A DNA stretch of 14,989 nucleotides. It comes from Ramicandelaber brevisporus. Lineage: Eukaryota; Kickxellomycota; Ramicandelaberales; Ramicandelaberaceae. Both the position numbers and the translations under genes were made by a program. The number at the start of each line of letters is the position of its first letter. Position 1 is the stretch's first letter. A model generated the notes under the pieces. The model worked only from the letters and a program-made list of their open reading frames with translations, had not been told where the DNA came from and made no database searches. Where the stretch lies: positions 45,756 to 60,744 of the forward strand of contig MU602697.1 of NCBI GenBank assembly GCA_025201865.1. The letters run 5' to 3'. Positions 6,304 to 14,896 of this stretch are shown here, piece by piece.

Positions 6304-9300
6304 ATGGCGTCCTCGTCGTCTCAACAGCAGCGCCAGCTGCCTGCAAAGGACGATGACCTCACGCGGATCCCGCTGGCTGGCGCCTTGACTGAAGATCAGC
6401 TTGTTGGCATTCTGGGCGACCGCTACAAGCACAACCGGCTGTATACACACGTTGGTCCTCGTCTGCTGCTCTTGACTAATCCCGGTACTGGTGCTTCCAA
6501 TGATGCGAGCAAGGTTGAACCTCAAGACTACGTTGACGACTACCGCAATACTGATACAAAGGCCCGCTCGGAAAACCTGCTGCCACCGCACGTGTACGGT
6601 CTCGCTTCCGATGCCTATCTCCACATGCGTCGCACTGGCTTGAACCAGTCTATTGTGCTGGCCGGTGTTGCTGGCAGCGGCAAGTCGCAGGCCAAGTCTG
6701 ACGCTCTCCGGTTGTTTGCTCAGCTGCGCACGCAGTCAAAGAAGGACACTCGCTTGCACTCTCAGATTTCTGCCTCGAGCACCATTCTGTCGGCCTTTGG
6801 CAATGCTGCCACAGCTTCCCACCGCGATGCTTCGCACTTTGGTCACTACATTGAGGTGCAGTTTGATGAGCACGGTCGCACTATTGGCGCAAAGCATCTC
6901 AACTATATGCTTGACAAGACTCGCGTGGCTCCACGTCCCGAGGGCCGCATCCATCCTGGCGAGCGCAGCTTCCATGTCTTTTATCACCTGCTGCACGGCA
7001 TGACTGCCGCCGATGAGAGACTGCAGATTCAGTTGCTTGAAAGCGTTGGCAGCTATAATCTCCTGGCCGACGGCAGCGATCGTGTTGTGGGCATTGACGA
7101 CAACTCTCGGTTCCTCGAACTGTGCAAGGCGCTCACTCTTTTGGGCTTCAAGCACAAGTCTCAGCGCCAAATATTCCAGCTCCTCTCTGCCATTCTCCTG
7201 CTCGGCAACCTGCAGTTTGCCAATAACACTGAGCCTGGCGGTGCTCAAGAGGCTGCCTCTGTTGAGAATCGCGAAGTGCTTGAGCGCGTGGCAGCTATTC
7301 TTGGCGTGCAGGCGCGCCATCTGGAACAGGCTCTTGTTTATCGCACCAAGCTGGTCAAGCGTGACGTTGTTACAATGTTCATGGATGCTCGCAATGCCGC
7401 CAAGCAGCGTGATGGCCTGATGCGTGCCTTGTACTCGCTGCTGTTCTCGTGGATCGTCGAGGCTATGAATGGCAAGATGTGCAGAGAGGAGAGCGAGATC
7501 ACCTCAGTCATTGGCGTTCTTGACCTCGCTGGCTTCGACTCTGGTGCTTCTGGTCGTCTTCAGTCCATGGCGGGTCTTGCATACAATCAAATGTGCACCA
7601 ACTTTGCCGCTGAGCGTGTGCACAGCTTCTTCTTGCATCACATGTTTGATGCCGTTCGTGAAGAGTACGATGCCGAAGGTATTGCCCACAACCTGCCATC
7701 TGCTACTCCGCTTGACAACTCTGCCTGCATTGACTTGTTTATGCGTCCAAGCTCTGGCCTGATTGCAATTATGGACAAGCTCGCTAACAAGAAGACTAGC
7801 AACAAGGGCGGCGAGAAGTTTATTGCTTCCAACCCAGTCTCTGCCGATGACGATGCCGAGCTGTCTGCTGCCCTTGCCAAGGCCCATGCAAGCGAAGGCA
7901 CAAACAACCGCGTGTTCCAGGTTCCTGTTGGCCAGTCCACTCTGGGCAGCTTCACCATTCAGCACTTTGCTGGCCTTGTCACCTATTCAACATCCACTGG
8001 CTTCACCGAGAACCACAGCGACTCTCTGCCAGCCGACTACGTTGCACTCTTCCGTGGCACTAACCCCGATGGCCGTGCTACCGGTGATGAGATGCCTGGC
8101 TCGCAGAATCCATTCATCAAGGCACTGTTTGTCGAGTCTGCCGTCGATATGGAGTCTCATCCTCGCGATGCCGGCACCGTCATTGCCGCTCAAGAGCGTG
8201 CCATCCCTCGCCGCGCTCCATCCATGCGCCGTCCTGGTGGTGCTTCTGCCGCCGATTCTGGCATTGATGACGATGGCGAAGCTTCGTTTGCCAGCGAGAA
8301 GCCAGGCAGCAGCCGTAAGGGTGGCCGTGGTGGCAAGTCTGCTCAGCCTGCAGCTCCTCGCAAGAAGATTCGTGGCGCCATTACTCAGCAGCAGCGTGCC
8401 ATCTCTGATTTGCTCGATGGCCTGTCCGAAACTCTGCCTTGGTTTGTTGTCTGCCTGCGCACATCCAATCTCTCTGCTGCTTTAGATGCTGCCGGTGCCA
8501 GTGCTCCTCAGCGCACCTGGGATGCTGATCTCGTTCGCCAGCAAGTGCGTGTGCTCGGCCTGGTTGATGTCTCTAATGCCAAGACCATTGATTACCTTGC
8601 TTCGCTGCCGATTGAGGGTTTCATTGAGCGCTACCGTGGAGTGTTTGATCGCGTGCAAGCAACTGCCCCAACTCCAATCGAAGGCAAGATGCTGCGTGAG
8701 ATTCTGCAGAGTACATCCAACGATCACTCCAAATGCGTTCGCATTGTCCAGCAGCTTGGATGGGCCGCGTCAACTGTTGCAGTCGGCAAGTCTCGTGTGT
8801 ATGTGAGCCACAATGTCTGGCGTGAGCTTGAGGATTTGCTCCGTGTCAATGAGCGCACCGCTGTTAAGCCCGAAGGCAAGAAGTCTGATGTGCGTGCTTC
8901 GATCATGAGTGCTGCTACCGCTGGCGCTCTTGTCGTTGGCTCTCAGCGTCCAACTCACTCTGGTGGCGAGCACTCGATTGCCACTAGTTTGCCCAGCATG
9001 GCCTCTGGTGGTTCGCACGATTCTGCCGACGTTCTTGTTCACAACGCTGCTGCTGTTGATGGCTACAATGGAAACCGTGGCACTATGGGTCCAGATGGTT
9101 ATTACAATGGAGGTGATCCAAATGGATATCCTGGATTTGTTCCACCCCCACCAATGGGAGTTGATCCACAGCGTCAGTCGTATATGAGTGGCAATGGTGC
9201 CGTGCCTCGTGGTAGATTTATGGGAGCAGCAGCTCGTGGTGATGATGTGCTGTCTCATTATAGCGATGATGATTATCTTAACGAGCGTGGAGGTCCTCTT

Positions 9301-12300
9301 GATGATGAGTCTGAGGTGTTTGATCATGAATTTAAGCCTATTGGTGAGGCTTCGAATGCTACTCCTGATGATGATGACGAAGAGGATGAAGAGACTAATT
9401 GCAGAAAGTGCTGGGTGTGCTTTGCCAATGGACTGACTGTTTGGATTCCAGGTGGCTGCATTGCATGCTGCGCCGGCCATAAGCGCAAGGATCAGCAGAT
9501 TGCCTGGCGTGAAAAGGTTGCCTTGTGTTTCATTATCTTTATCTTGTGCTGCTTCTTGATGTTCTTTGTGGCCATTCTCGGTCTGCTCATTTGTCCCAAT
9601 CAGGATATTTTATCAGAAGGTGAACTGGGAGAGTACGATGGAGTTACAAAAGTTGCGAAGGTGGCTATTCGTGGTGAAATCTATAATATTAAAGATATGG
9701 CTCATCATGGCGTATCATCTCTGTCAATTTGGAAAGATTATGGAGGTAAAATTGGTTCTACTGTTGATGCAAAATTCCCACTTCAGCTGTCTCTCAGTTG
9801 CCCTGACTTTAATCTCTCGCCAATGGCTTCTCTCACTAATTACTCTAACCAGTACTCTGATGCTGATGTGCATGATTTCAGATACTACAAATACCCAGGT
9901 GATGATCAACCATATGACTGGTATAACAAACGATTCTTGCCAATTATGCGGGCTCAGCACAAGGCTGGTCTTGTTGGCCTTGATCCAAATATCGTCCTTA
10001 GTAATGGTAAGAATGATAAGCTACTGAATGGTAAACAGGTGTTCCAATGTATTTATAACAATGATGTTTATGATTTGACTGATTATCTCAACAATGGTGG
10101 TCAAACGATGCTACTTAAACCTCAAGACAAGGATGCTCAGGTATCAGATAATGAGAATGTCAAGATCTTTGATTATAGACTGGAGGAACTCTTCCGTCTG
10201 AATCCTGGTCAAGACATCACTAAGAAATTAGATGAGATTTACAGCAGCTCAAGAGATGCTGCACTGAAGAGACGCTCGTTGAAGTGCCTGCGCAACGCAT
10301 TCTACGTTGGTACTGTTGATCACCGTCGCTCCGCTAGATGCTACTTTGCCAACTACGTCTTGCTCGCTTCGTCAATTGCCCTGTCATCCATTGTGCTGTT
10401 CAAGTTCTTGGCTGCTCTCCAGCTTGGCTCTCGTCCAACTCCCGAAGACCACGATCGCTTTGTTGTCATCAACGTGCCGTGCTACACTGAATCTGAAGAG
10501 TCCATGCGTGCTACAATTGACTCTCTGGCCACAATGAAGTACGACGACAAGCGCAAGCTGCTGTTCATCATTTGCGATGGTAACATTATTGGAAGTGGCA
10601 ACGACCGTCCAACCCCGCGCATTGTTCTGGACATTCTCGGTGTTGACCCAGCGCAGGATCCTGATCCGCTCTCTTTCTTGTCTCTCGGCGAAGGTACCAA
10701 GCAGCACAATATGGGCAAGGTGTACTCTGGCTTGTACGAGTGTGGTGGCCATGTCGTTCCTTACATTGTTGTTGTCAAGGTTGGCAAGCCGACTGAGCGT
10801 GTTCGTCCTGGTAACCGTGGTAAGCGTGACTCTCAGATTCTTCTCATGCGCTTCTTCCACAAGGTCCACTTCAACTTGGCAATGACTCCGCTTGAACTCG
10901 AAATGTACCATCAGATTATGAATGTCATTGGTGTCAACCCTGCTTTCTATGAGTACGTTATGATGGTTGATGCCGATACCCTTGTGTTCCCCGACTCGCT
11001 TAACCGTCTCGTCTCTGGCATGATTCACGACTCCAAGCTGATGGGTATCTGCGGTGAGACTCAGCTGACCAACGCCAAGCACTCTTGGATTACAATGATT
11101 CAGGTGTACGAGTACTTCATTTCGCATCATCTGTCCAAGGCCTTCGAATCACTGTTTGGCTCTGTTACCTGCTTGCCCGGCTGCTTCTGCATGTACCGCA
11201 TTCGTGCTCCTGACAAGAACGTCCCTCTTCTGGTCGCACCCGCTGTCATTGAGGAGTACGCTGATAACAAGGTCAACACTCTGCACAAGAAGAACCTGCT
11301 CTCGCTTGGTGAAGATCGTTACCTGACGACTCTCATGCTGAAGCACTTCCCGAACTACAAGACCAAGTTTACGCCTGATGCTCAATGTACCACTGCTGCT
11401 CCAGATACCTGGGCTGTCCTGTTGTCTCAGCGTCGTCGTTGGATTAACTCCACTGTGCACAACCTGCTTGAACTTATCTCGCTGCCTCGCCTGTGTGGTT
11501 TCTGCTGCTTCTCGATGCGCTTCATCGTGTTCATTGATTTGTTCTCCACCATGGTTATGCCTGCCACCGTTGTCTATCTCGGCTACCTTCTGTACCAGAT
11601 CATCACCAGCACCAGCGGTCTGCCTCCAATCTCGCTGTACCTGCTCGCTGCCGTCTACGTCCTCCAGGCGCTCATCTTCATCATCAAGCGCCAGTGGCAG
11701 CACATTGGCTGGATGATTGTGTACCTGCTCGCTCTGCCAGTGTTTGCCTTCTTCATTCCGCTGTACTCGTTCTGGCACTTTGACGATTTCTCATGGGGTA
11801 ACACTCGTATTGTGGTCGACAAGGATGGCAAGAAGGCTCGCATGGTTGCCGATGAGGAGAAGTTTGATCCATCAACCATTCCAACCAAGAAGTGGAGCGA
11901 CTACGAGCAAGAGCTCTGGAGCGGTGCCAACGGCTCCCAGATTGATCCGGATTCAATGTCCATGGTATCTGGCGCTGGCGGTCCATACTCTCGTCCACGC
12001 TCCATTGCTGCCAGCCGCCGTTCCTCACCTCCATCCATCTACGGCGGCGCCAATGGTGCCAATGGCCGCATGTCTCCAGCTGGCTCGCGCCGCGGTTCGG
12101 TTGTGATGCAGGATCAGATTGCCAGCTTGCAGCAGCGCCATCGCGAGTCTCGTCTGGCTGAGTCGCACTATCGCATGTCTCGTGCCATGGGCAGCGGCAT
12201 GGCCGGCACTATTGGCACACCATCTATCCATGAGGTTGCCATGTACCAGCAGTCTCCACTCGGTGCTCACCCTGACATGGCCATGATGCCAGTTGCTCCG

Positions 12301-12558
12301 TCCATCTCTGGCGGTGGCGACGACTACAGTGCTATGCGCGCTGCCATGCAATCTCCAGCAGCCATGTCGATGAGACAGCCAGCCATTCCACAGCCAACCT
12401 TTGAGGAGATTAGACAGCAAATCCGCGTTATCTTGTCTGGCGTCGATCTCATGTCTATCACCAAGAAACAGGTTCGTGACCAGCTCTCTGAACACTTTGG
12501 CATCGACATGACTCCGTACAAGGACTTTATCACACAGTGTATTGAGGAAATGCTCTAA
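6304..12558 (+). CDS. Class V-type chitin synthase with N-terminal myosin-like motor domain
   Basis: This intronless 2,084-aa enzyme polymerises UDP-GlcNAc into chitin at the plasma membrane of growing tips and septa. ATG 6304 has a good context (A at -3, G at +4) and follows an ATG-free leader. Domains in order: myosin-like motor, about 30-850 (P-loop GVAGSGKS 121-128, switch I region 173-180, switch II DLAGFD 407-412, long basic loop 2 at 635-690, QVRVLGL and the converter-like GKSRVYV near 829); a Gly/Asn/Pro-rich, then acidic linker, 855-1030; membrane entry with six Cys (1033-1056) and TM 1072-1096; cytochrome-b5-like region, about 1105-1290; TM 1350-1374; catalytic core with CDGN 1424-1427, DAD 1556-1558, LPGCFCMYR 1624-1632, GEDR 1669-1672 and QRRRW 1709-1713; TMs within 1738-1825; WGNTR 1831-1835; DEK C-terminal domain, 2033-2084. 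All catalytic motifs are intact. Motor switch residues are altered. GC3 drops in the linker and b5 part. Confidence 0.97.
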   Translation: MASSSSQQQRQLPAKDDDLTRIPLAGALTEDQLVGILGDRYKHNRLYTHVGPRLLLLTNPGTGASNDASKVEPQDYVDDYRNTDTKARSENLLPPHVYGLASDAYLHMRRTGLNQSIVLAGVAGSGKSQAKSDALRLFAQLRTQSKKDTRLHSQISASSTILSAFGNAATASHRDASHFGHYIEVQFDEHGRTIGAKHLNYMLDKTRVAPRPEGRIHPGERSFHVFYHLLHGMTAADERLQIQLLESVGSYNLLADGSDRVVGIDDNSRFLELCKALTLLGFKHKSQRQIFQLLSAILLLGNLQFANNTEPGGAQEAASVENREVLERVAAILGVQARHLEQALVYRTKLVKRDVVTMFMDARNAAKQRDGLMRALYSLLFSWIVEAMNGKMCREESEITSVIGVLDLAGFDSGASGRLQSMAGLAYNQMCTNFAAERVHSFFLHHMFDAVREEYDAEGIAHNLPSATPLDNSACIDLFMRPSSGLIAIMDKLANKKTSNKGGEKFIASNPVSADDDAELSAALAKAHASEGTNNRVFQVPVGQSTLGSFTIQHFAGLVTYSTSTGFTENHSDSLPADYVALFRGTNPDGRATGDEMPGSQNPFIKALFVESAVDMESHPRDAGTVIAAQERAIPRRAPSMRRPGGASAADSGIDDDGEASFASEKPGSSRKGGRGGKSAQPAAPRKKIRGAITQQQRAISDLLDGLSETLPWFVVCLRTSNLSAALDAAGASAPQRTWDADLVRQQVRVLGLVDVSNAKTIDYLASLPIEGFIERYRGVFDRVQATAPTPIEGKMLREILQSTSNDHSKCVRIVQQLGWAASTVAVGKSRVYVSHNVWRELEDLLRVNERTAVKPEGKKSDVRASIMSAATAGALVVGSQRPTHSGGEHSIATSLPSMASGGSHDSADVLVHNAAAVDGYNGNRGTMGPDGYYNGGDPNGYPGFVPPPPMGVDPQRQSYMSGNGAVPRGRFMGAAARGDDVLSHYSDDDYLNERGGPLDDESEVFDHEFKPIGEASNATPDDDDEEDEETNCRKCWVCFANGLTVWIPGGCIACCAGHKRKDQQIAWREKVALCFIIFILCCFLMFFVAILGLLICPNQDILSEGELGEYDGVTKVAKVAIRGEIYNIKDMAHHGVSSLSIWKDYGGKIGSTVDAKFPLQLSLSCPDFNLSPMASLTNYSNQYSDADVHDFRYYKYPGDDQPYDWYNKRFLPIMRAQHKAGLVGLDPNIVLSNGKNDKLLNGKQVFQCIYNNDVYDLTDYLNNGGQTMLLKPQDKDAQVSDNENVKIFDYRLEELFRLNPGQDITKKLDEIYSSSRDAALKRRSLKCLRNAFYVGTVDHRRSARCYFANYVLLASSIALSSIVLFKFLAALQLGSRPTPEDHDRFVVINVPCYTESEESMRATIDSLATMKYDDKRKLLFIICDGNIIGSGNDRPTPRIVLDILGVDPAQDPDPLSFLSLGEGTKQHNMGKVYSGLYECGGHVVPYIVVVKVGKPTERVRPGNRGKRDSQILLMRFFHKVHFNLAMTPLELEMYHQIMNVIGVNPAFYEYVMMVDADTLVFPDSLNRLVSGMIHDSKLMGICGETQLTNAKHSWITMIQVYEYFISHHLSKAFESLFGSVTCLPGCFCMYRIRAPDKNVPLLVAPAVIEEYADNKVNTLHKKNLLSLGEDRYLTTLMLKHFPNYKTKFTPDAQCTTAAPDTWAVLLSQRRRWINSTVHNLLELISLPRLCGFCCFSMRFIVFIDLFSTMVMPATVVYLGYLLYQIITSTSGLPPISLYLLAAVYVLQALIFIIKRQWQHIGWMIVYLLALPVFAFFIPLYSFWHFDDFSWGNTRIVVDKDGKKARMVADEEKFDPSTIPTKKWSDYEQELWSGANGSQIDPDSMSMVSGAGGPYSRPRSIAASRRSSPPSIYGGANGANGRMSPAGSRRGSVVMQDQIASLQQRHRESRLAESHYRMSRAMGSGMAGTIGTPSIHEVAMYQQSPLGAHPDMAMMPVAPSISGGGDDYSAMRAAMQSPAAMSMRQPAIPQPTFEEIRQQIRVILSGVDLMSITKKQVRDQLSEHFGIDMTPYKDFITQCIEEML

Positions 12559-12897
12559 AAACATTCAGTCACCTTTTATTTTTACTCATTCTTATTACCC
12601 AACTCATCTTATTTATCACACTTTTCACATTTTTCATCCACATTAACTGGTTTCGTTTTTAAAGTTAGTTTAGTTTTTAATCCATTATGAAAGTTTGTTC
12701 AACTACACAGTCTTCGATTACTTTGGTCTTTGAGATCAGCCCCACAAGGATGTACGTTCGCTTCATGATGCAGGAAGGTATCCATCATTATAACAAAGAT
12801 GATAGAATCAGCAGTGAAAGATGAAGAGATAATATGAGATTGGATGAGATGAGATGGGATAATGGACGAGGGAAGCGTGGGAAATGAACATAATCTT
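12559..12897. other. Spacer between the chitin synthase and tRNA-Thr
   Basis: This should hold the 3' UTR of the chitin synthase, which is AT-rich just after the stop. At 12796-12866 there is a degenerate GATGA/GAGAT purine-rich repeat. A 45-codon ORF at 12687-12824 has no signal peptide or motif. Nothing else can be supported. Confidence 0.5.
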
Positions 12898-12970
12898 GCC
12901 TTCTTGGCTCAGTTGGCAGAGCGTCTGCCTAGTAAGCAGAAGGTCGCCAGTTCGATTCTGGCAGAAGGCA
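12898..12970 (+). tRNA. tRNA-Thr(AGT), intronless
   Basis: A complete 73-base cloverleaf: acceptor GCCTTCT pairing with AGAAGGC and discriminator A; D stem GCTC/GAGC with an 8-base loop; anticodon stem TCTGC/GCAGA with loop CTAGTAA, giving anticodon AGT (threonine, read as IGU after deamination); five-base variable region; T stem GCCAG/CTGGC with loop TTCGATT. All stems pair perfectly. The A box is TGGCTCAGTTGG (12905-12916) and the B box lies around GTTCGATTC (12950-12958). No CCA is encoded, as expected for a eukaryotic nuclear tRNA gene. Confidence 0.97.
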
Positions 12971-12975
12971 TCCTC

Positions 12976-12979
12976 TTTT
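12976..12979 (+). terminator. RNA polymerase III terminator (TTTT)
   Basis: A run of four T begins six bases after the 3' end of the tRNA-Thr gene, the usual Pol III termination signal. Confidence 0.8.
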
Positions 12980-13170
12980 GCATTTCTCCACTGTCATCGT
13001 CATCAGTTTTGCAACGCATTCACTAGCTCGTCTTGTCTAGTCATGGCTGGCTGATGGTATGAACTGCCTGCTCTGCATGATCAACCTTACAACGCATAGC
13101 TGTTCCACACTAGACGGAGTTAGGTAGCCAATCTGTTACCTTACTAACACAAGCGATAACTTAAAGTATT

Positions 13171-14208
13171 TTAAAGAAACATGCAAGTCTTATCGACGCC
13201 TTCAGGATCGACGTAGCGCCAGCCAAACGCCGCTGGCTTGGAGGTGCTCTGCTGCTCGGCGCGGATGGTGGACACGGCGCTGTCGGTGAAGAACTCGTAC
13301 GCGACGCGGCCAGTCCACTGCGACGGAGCGTTGTGGCCCAGTGCGGCCAGGATCGTCGTCGACACCACCGCCTTCGGGAATCCAATGTCCAGCACCTTGT
13401 TCTGCGGAATGACACTGGACGGACCGGCAAACACGAGCTGCGAGTTGAGCTCTGGACCAGTGAAGCTGCCGTGGTTGCGACCGCCAGAGGCAATGTTGCG
13501 GCCGTGGTCGGTGACAACAACAATCAGAGTGTTCTTCTCGTAGTCCATACCAACAGACTTCATGGCGTCCAAAGCCTTGCCGAGTAAACCATCCGTGGAT
13601 TTCACCTGGTTGTCGTAAGTGGTTCCATAACCAAACACATGACCCACTGTGTCGATGGCACTAAAGTACACAAACGAGACGCGTGGCTGCACATTCTTAA
13701 TATCAGCAATGAATGTGTCAACAGCGACACCATCAGTAATGACCTTCTTGTTGATCTTAGTATACTTGGCCGGACGGAAGACATATTTGAGCGTGTCCCA
13801 ATCGTACCATGCTCCTGTTGTCGCATCCGGCTCGAATTGGTTAAGCACCGAGTACAGCGTCGGATAGTACGTGCAAGTGCCATCAATTGGCTGAGCCGAG
13901 TTCGACTTGTGCGGGTACCAGCTATTGCTGTCCATGGAGGTGAGGACGGGATCACCAGTTGACATGATGGCCATCCAGTTGGGCAAGGAGTATGTGGGTT
14001 GGACAGAGAGCGACCGGTGAGTAACAGTTCCGTGCTGGCGAAGTCGAATGAGATTCGGGACGGCATTGCTGGAAAGTGCAGAGTTGAGCGGCTCAAGACC
14101 AAGACCATCAATACCAAAGATTACGACATGATCAATGCCAAGGAACGAAGTAGCTTGGCCAACAGATGCGCCGAGGGCAGCAGCGAACAAAGTGGTGGAA
14201 ACTTTCAT
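13171..14208 (-). CDS. Secreted type I phosphodiesterase / alkaline-phosphatase-superfamily hydrolase
   Basis: This 345-aa protein resembles the nucleotide pyrophosphatase/phosphodiesterase branch of the alkaline phosphatase superfamily, two-zinc enzymes that cleave phosphodiester or pyrophosphate bonds. ATG 14208-14206 is chosen because it starts a clean signal peptide (MKVSTTLFAAALGASVGQA, cleavage near residue 19); the frame continues upstream only as low-complexity His/Thr-rich leader. Metal and catalytic residues are all visible: D34 in FGIDGLG, nucleophile S74 in PTYSLPN (NPP enzymes often have Thr), N77, D186 and H190 in SAIDTVGH, D234 and H235 in VVTDHGR, and H246 in GRNHGS. Length suits a minimal catalytic domain without the extra domains of animal NPPs. 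It lacks a C-terminal hydrophobic GPI-type tail but ends CMFL, which resembles a CaaX box. Substrate cannot be inferred; extracellular nucleotide or phosphate scavenging is plausible. Transcribed divergently from the small membrane protein gene. Confidence 0.88.
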   Translation of the reverse strand: MKVSTTLFAAALGASVGQATSFLGIDHVVIFGIDGLGLEPLNSALSSNAVPNLIRLRQHGTVTHRSLSVQPTYSLPNWMAIMSTGDPVLTSMDSNSWYPHKSNSAQPIDGTCTYYPTLYSVLNQFEPDATTGAWYDWDTLKYVFRPAKYTKINKKVITDGVAVDTFIADIKNVQPRVSFVYFSAIDTVGHVFGYGTTYDNQVKSTDGLLGKALDAMKSVGMDYEKNTLIVVVTDHGRNIASGGRNHGSFTGPELNSQLVFAGPSSVIPQNKVLDIGFPKAVVSTTILAALGHNAPSQWTGRVAYEFFTDSAVSTIRAEQQSTSKPAAFGWRYVDPEGVDKTCMFL

Positions 14209-14415
14209 TTCAAGCTTAGGGTTGATTGTGTGAAAGTAATTGTGCTGGCAAAATAGACAGTTGTTTGCAGATGTGTTTGTGTGCGTATGTGCGTGTGTGG
14301 ATAACAGAGTAGAAGAACAGCCGAAGGTTCGTATGAGCAGTTCATATTGTTTATGAGGACCGACATCATCTTGTACATTACCGAGACACGAGGCGAACAT
14401 CTGGATAATACGGCA
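14209..14415. promoter_or_regulatory. Shared promoter region of a divergent gene pair
   Basis: About 207 bases separate the start codon of the minus-strand phosphodiesterase from the likely start codon of the plus-strand small membrane protein. The part next to the phosphodiesterase carries a GT-rich stretch (14270-14300) that reads as CA repeats in its leader. No clear TATA box is visible. Confidence 0.4.
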
Positions 14416-14892
14416 ATGTCGGCGTTTGTGCGACTGGCGGCGATTGTCGCACACCAACAACAGTCATCCAAATTTAATTATCCAAATCAGGATGAAGTAG
14501 CACCACGCTGTGAACAATCGAAATGCCCACGAGCATTCCCGCAACAATCAATTGGCCCTAGTTGTTGTTTTTGATTAAGTTCGAGGCACTCTCGGTCAAA
14601 GTTGCTTCCCGCTAGTGAGCGTGAAATGCCCACGAGCACTACCTATGGTTTCCTAATCATCTGACTAACAGTTTAGTTGCATCATCGTACCCAAGTTTAT
14701 GAGGTGCTTCCACAGCTTGCACCAGGTGCAATTTCGCCAGCCATTAGCCTCACGCCAGCCGATTTGTGGGACGGATTTGTGACATATGCTATGATTACAT
14801 TGCTGCCAAAGTTACTTTTAGGAGGCTATGTTATACTGATGATCATGTTTGCGCCATCTAGGAGAGCAGGTAAGGACCAGCTGCTAGGTTAA
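14416..14892 (+). CDS. Probable two-exon gene for a 98-aa single-pass membrane protein
   Basis: Exon 2 (14677-14892) is open for 71 codons, is preceded directly by a branch-point-like CTAAC and TTTAG acceptor (14665-14676), and ends at a TAA overlapped by AATAAA. Its product has a helix-forming hydrophobic segment (WDGFVTYAMITLLPKLLLGG onward) followed by a basic RR tail, like a small inner-membrane subunit. An upstream frame from ATG 14416 (MSAFVRLAAIVAHQQQ, presequence-like) reaches a GTAGCA donor at 14497 exactly in phase 0, so joining 14416-14496 to 14677-14892 gives 98 residues. An in-frame ATG at 14353 would add 21 residues but has a T at -3. The donor is not a strong consensus, so exon 1 is less certain than exon 2. 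A mitochondrial membrane protein is possible; I do not recognise the family. Confidence 0.45.
14497..14676 (+). other. Candidate 180-nt spliceosomal intron
   Basis: Begins GTAGCA, has CTGACTAAC at 14661-14669 with the branch A about 8 bases before the TTTAG acceptor, and keeps phase 0. It contains in-frame stops, including TAA 14576-14578, so the flanking exons cannot be read through. It also holds both copies of a 16-bp direct repeat. Confidence 0.45.
14520..14638 (+). repeat. Pair of 16-bp perfect direct repeats
   Basis: GAAATGCCCACGAGCA occurs at 14520-14535 and again at 14623-14638, 103 bases apart, both inside the candidate intron. Flanks differ. Could be a duplicated regulatory element or the footprint of a past insertion. 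Confidence 0.9.
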
Positions 14893-14896
14893 TAAA
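14891..14896 (+). terminator. Poly(A) signal AATAAA overlapping a stop codon
   Basis: AATAAA overlaps the TAA (14890-14892) that closes the plus-strand exon, and is followed by A-rich sequence. It supports the view that the exon is the real 3' end of a gene. The remaining bases to 14989 show nothing assignable. Confidence 0.5.

Noticed and set aside
10384-11130. Long minus-strand frame (248 codons) and others inside the chitin synthase, including 8770-9480 and 6736-7320
   Set aside because: Antisense shadows of a strongly supported CDS; no motifs or own codon signature.
12687-12824. 45-codon plus-strand ORF after the chitin synthase
   Set aside because: No signal peptide, no cysteine pattern and no similarity I recognise; its length is expected by chance.
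14209-14460. N-terminal extension of the phosphodiesterase upstream of its signal peptide
   Set aside because: It would bury the signal peptide at residue 85 and consists partly of His/Thr repeats from CA-rich leader sequence.
14615-14676. Alternative short intron with the better donor GTGAGC at 14615
   Set aside because: The frame before it is closed by TAA 14576-14578 and has no ATG after that stop, so no exon 1 can be made without a further intron.
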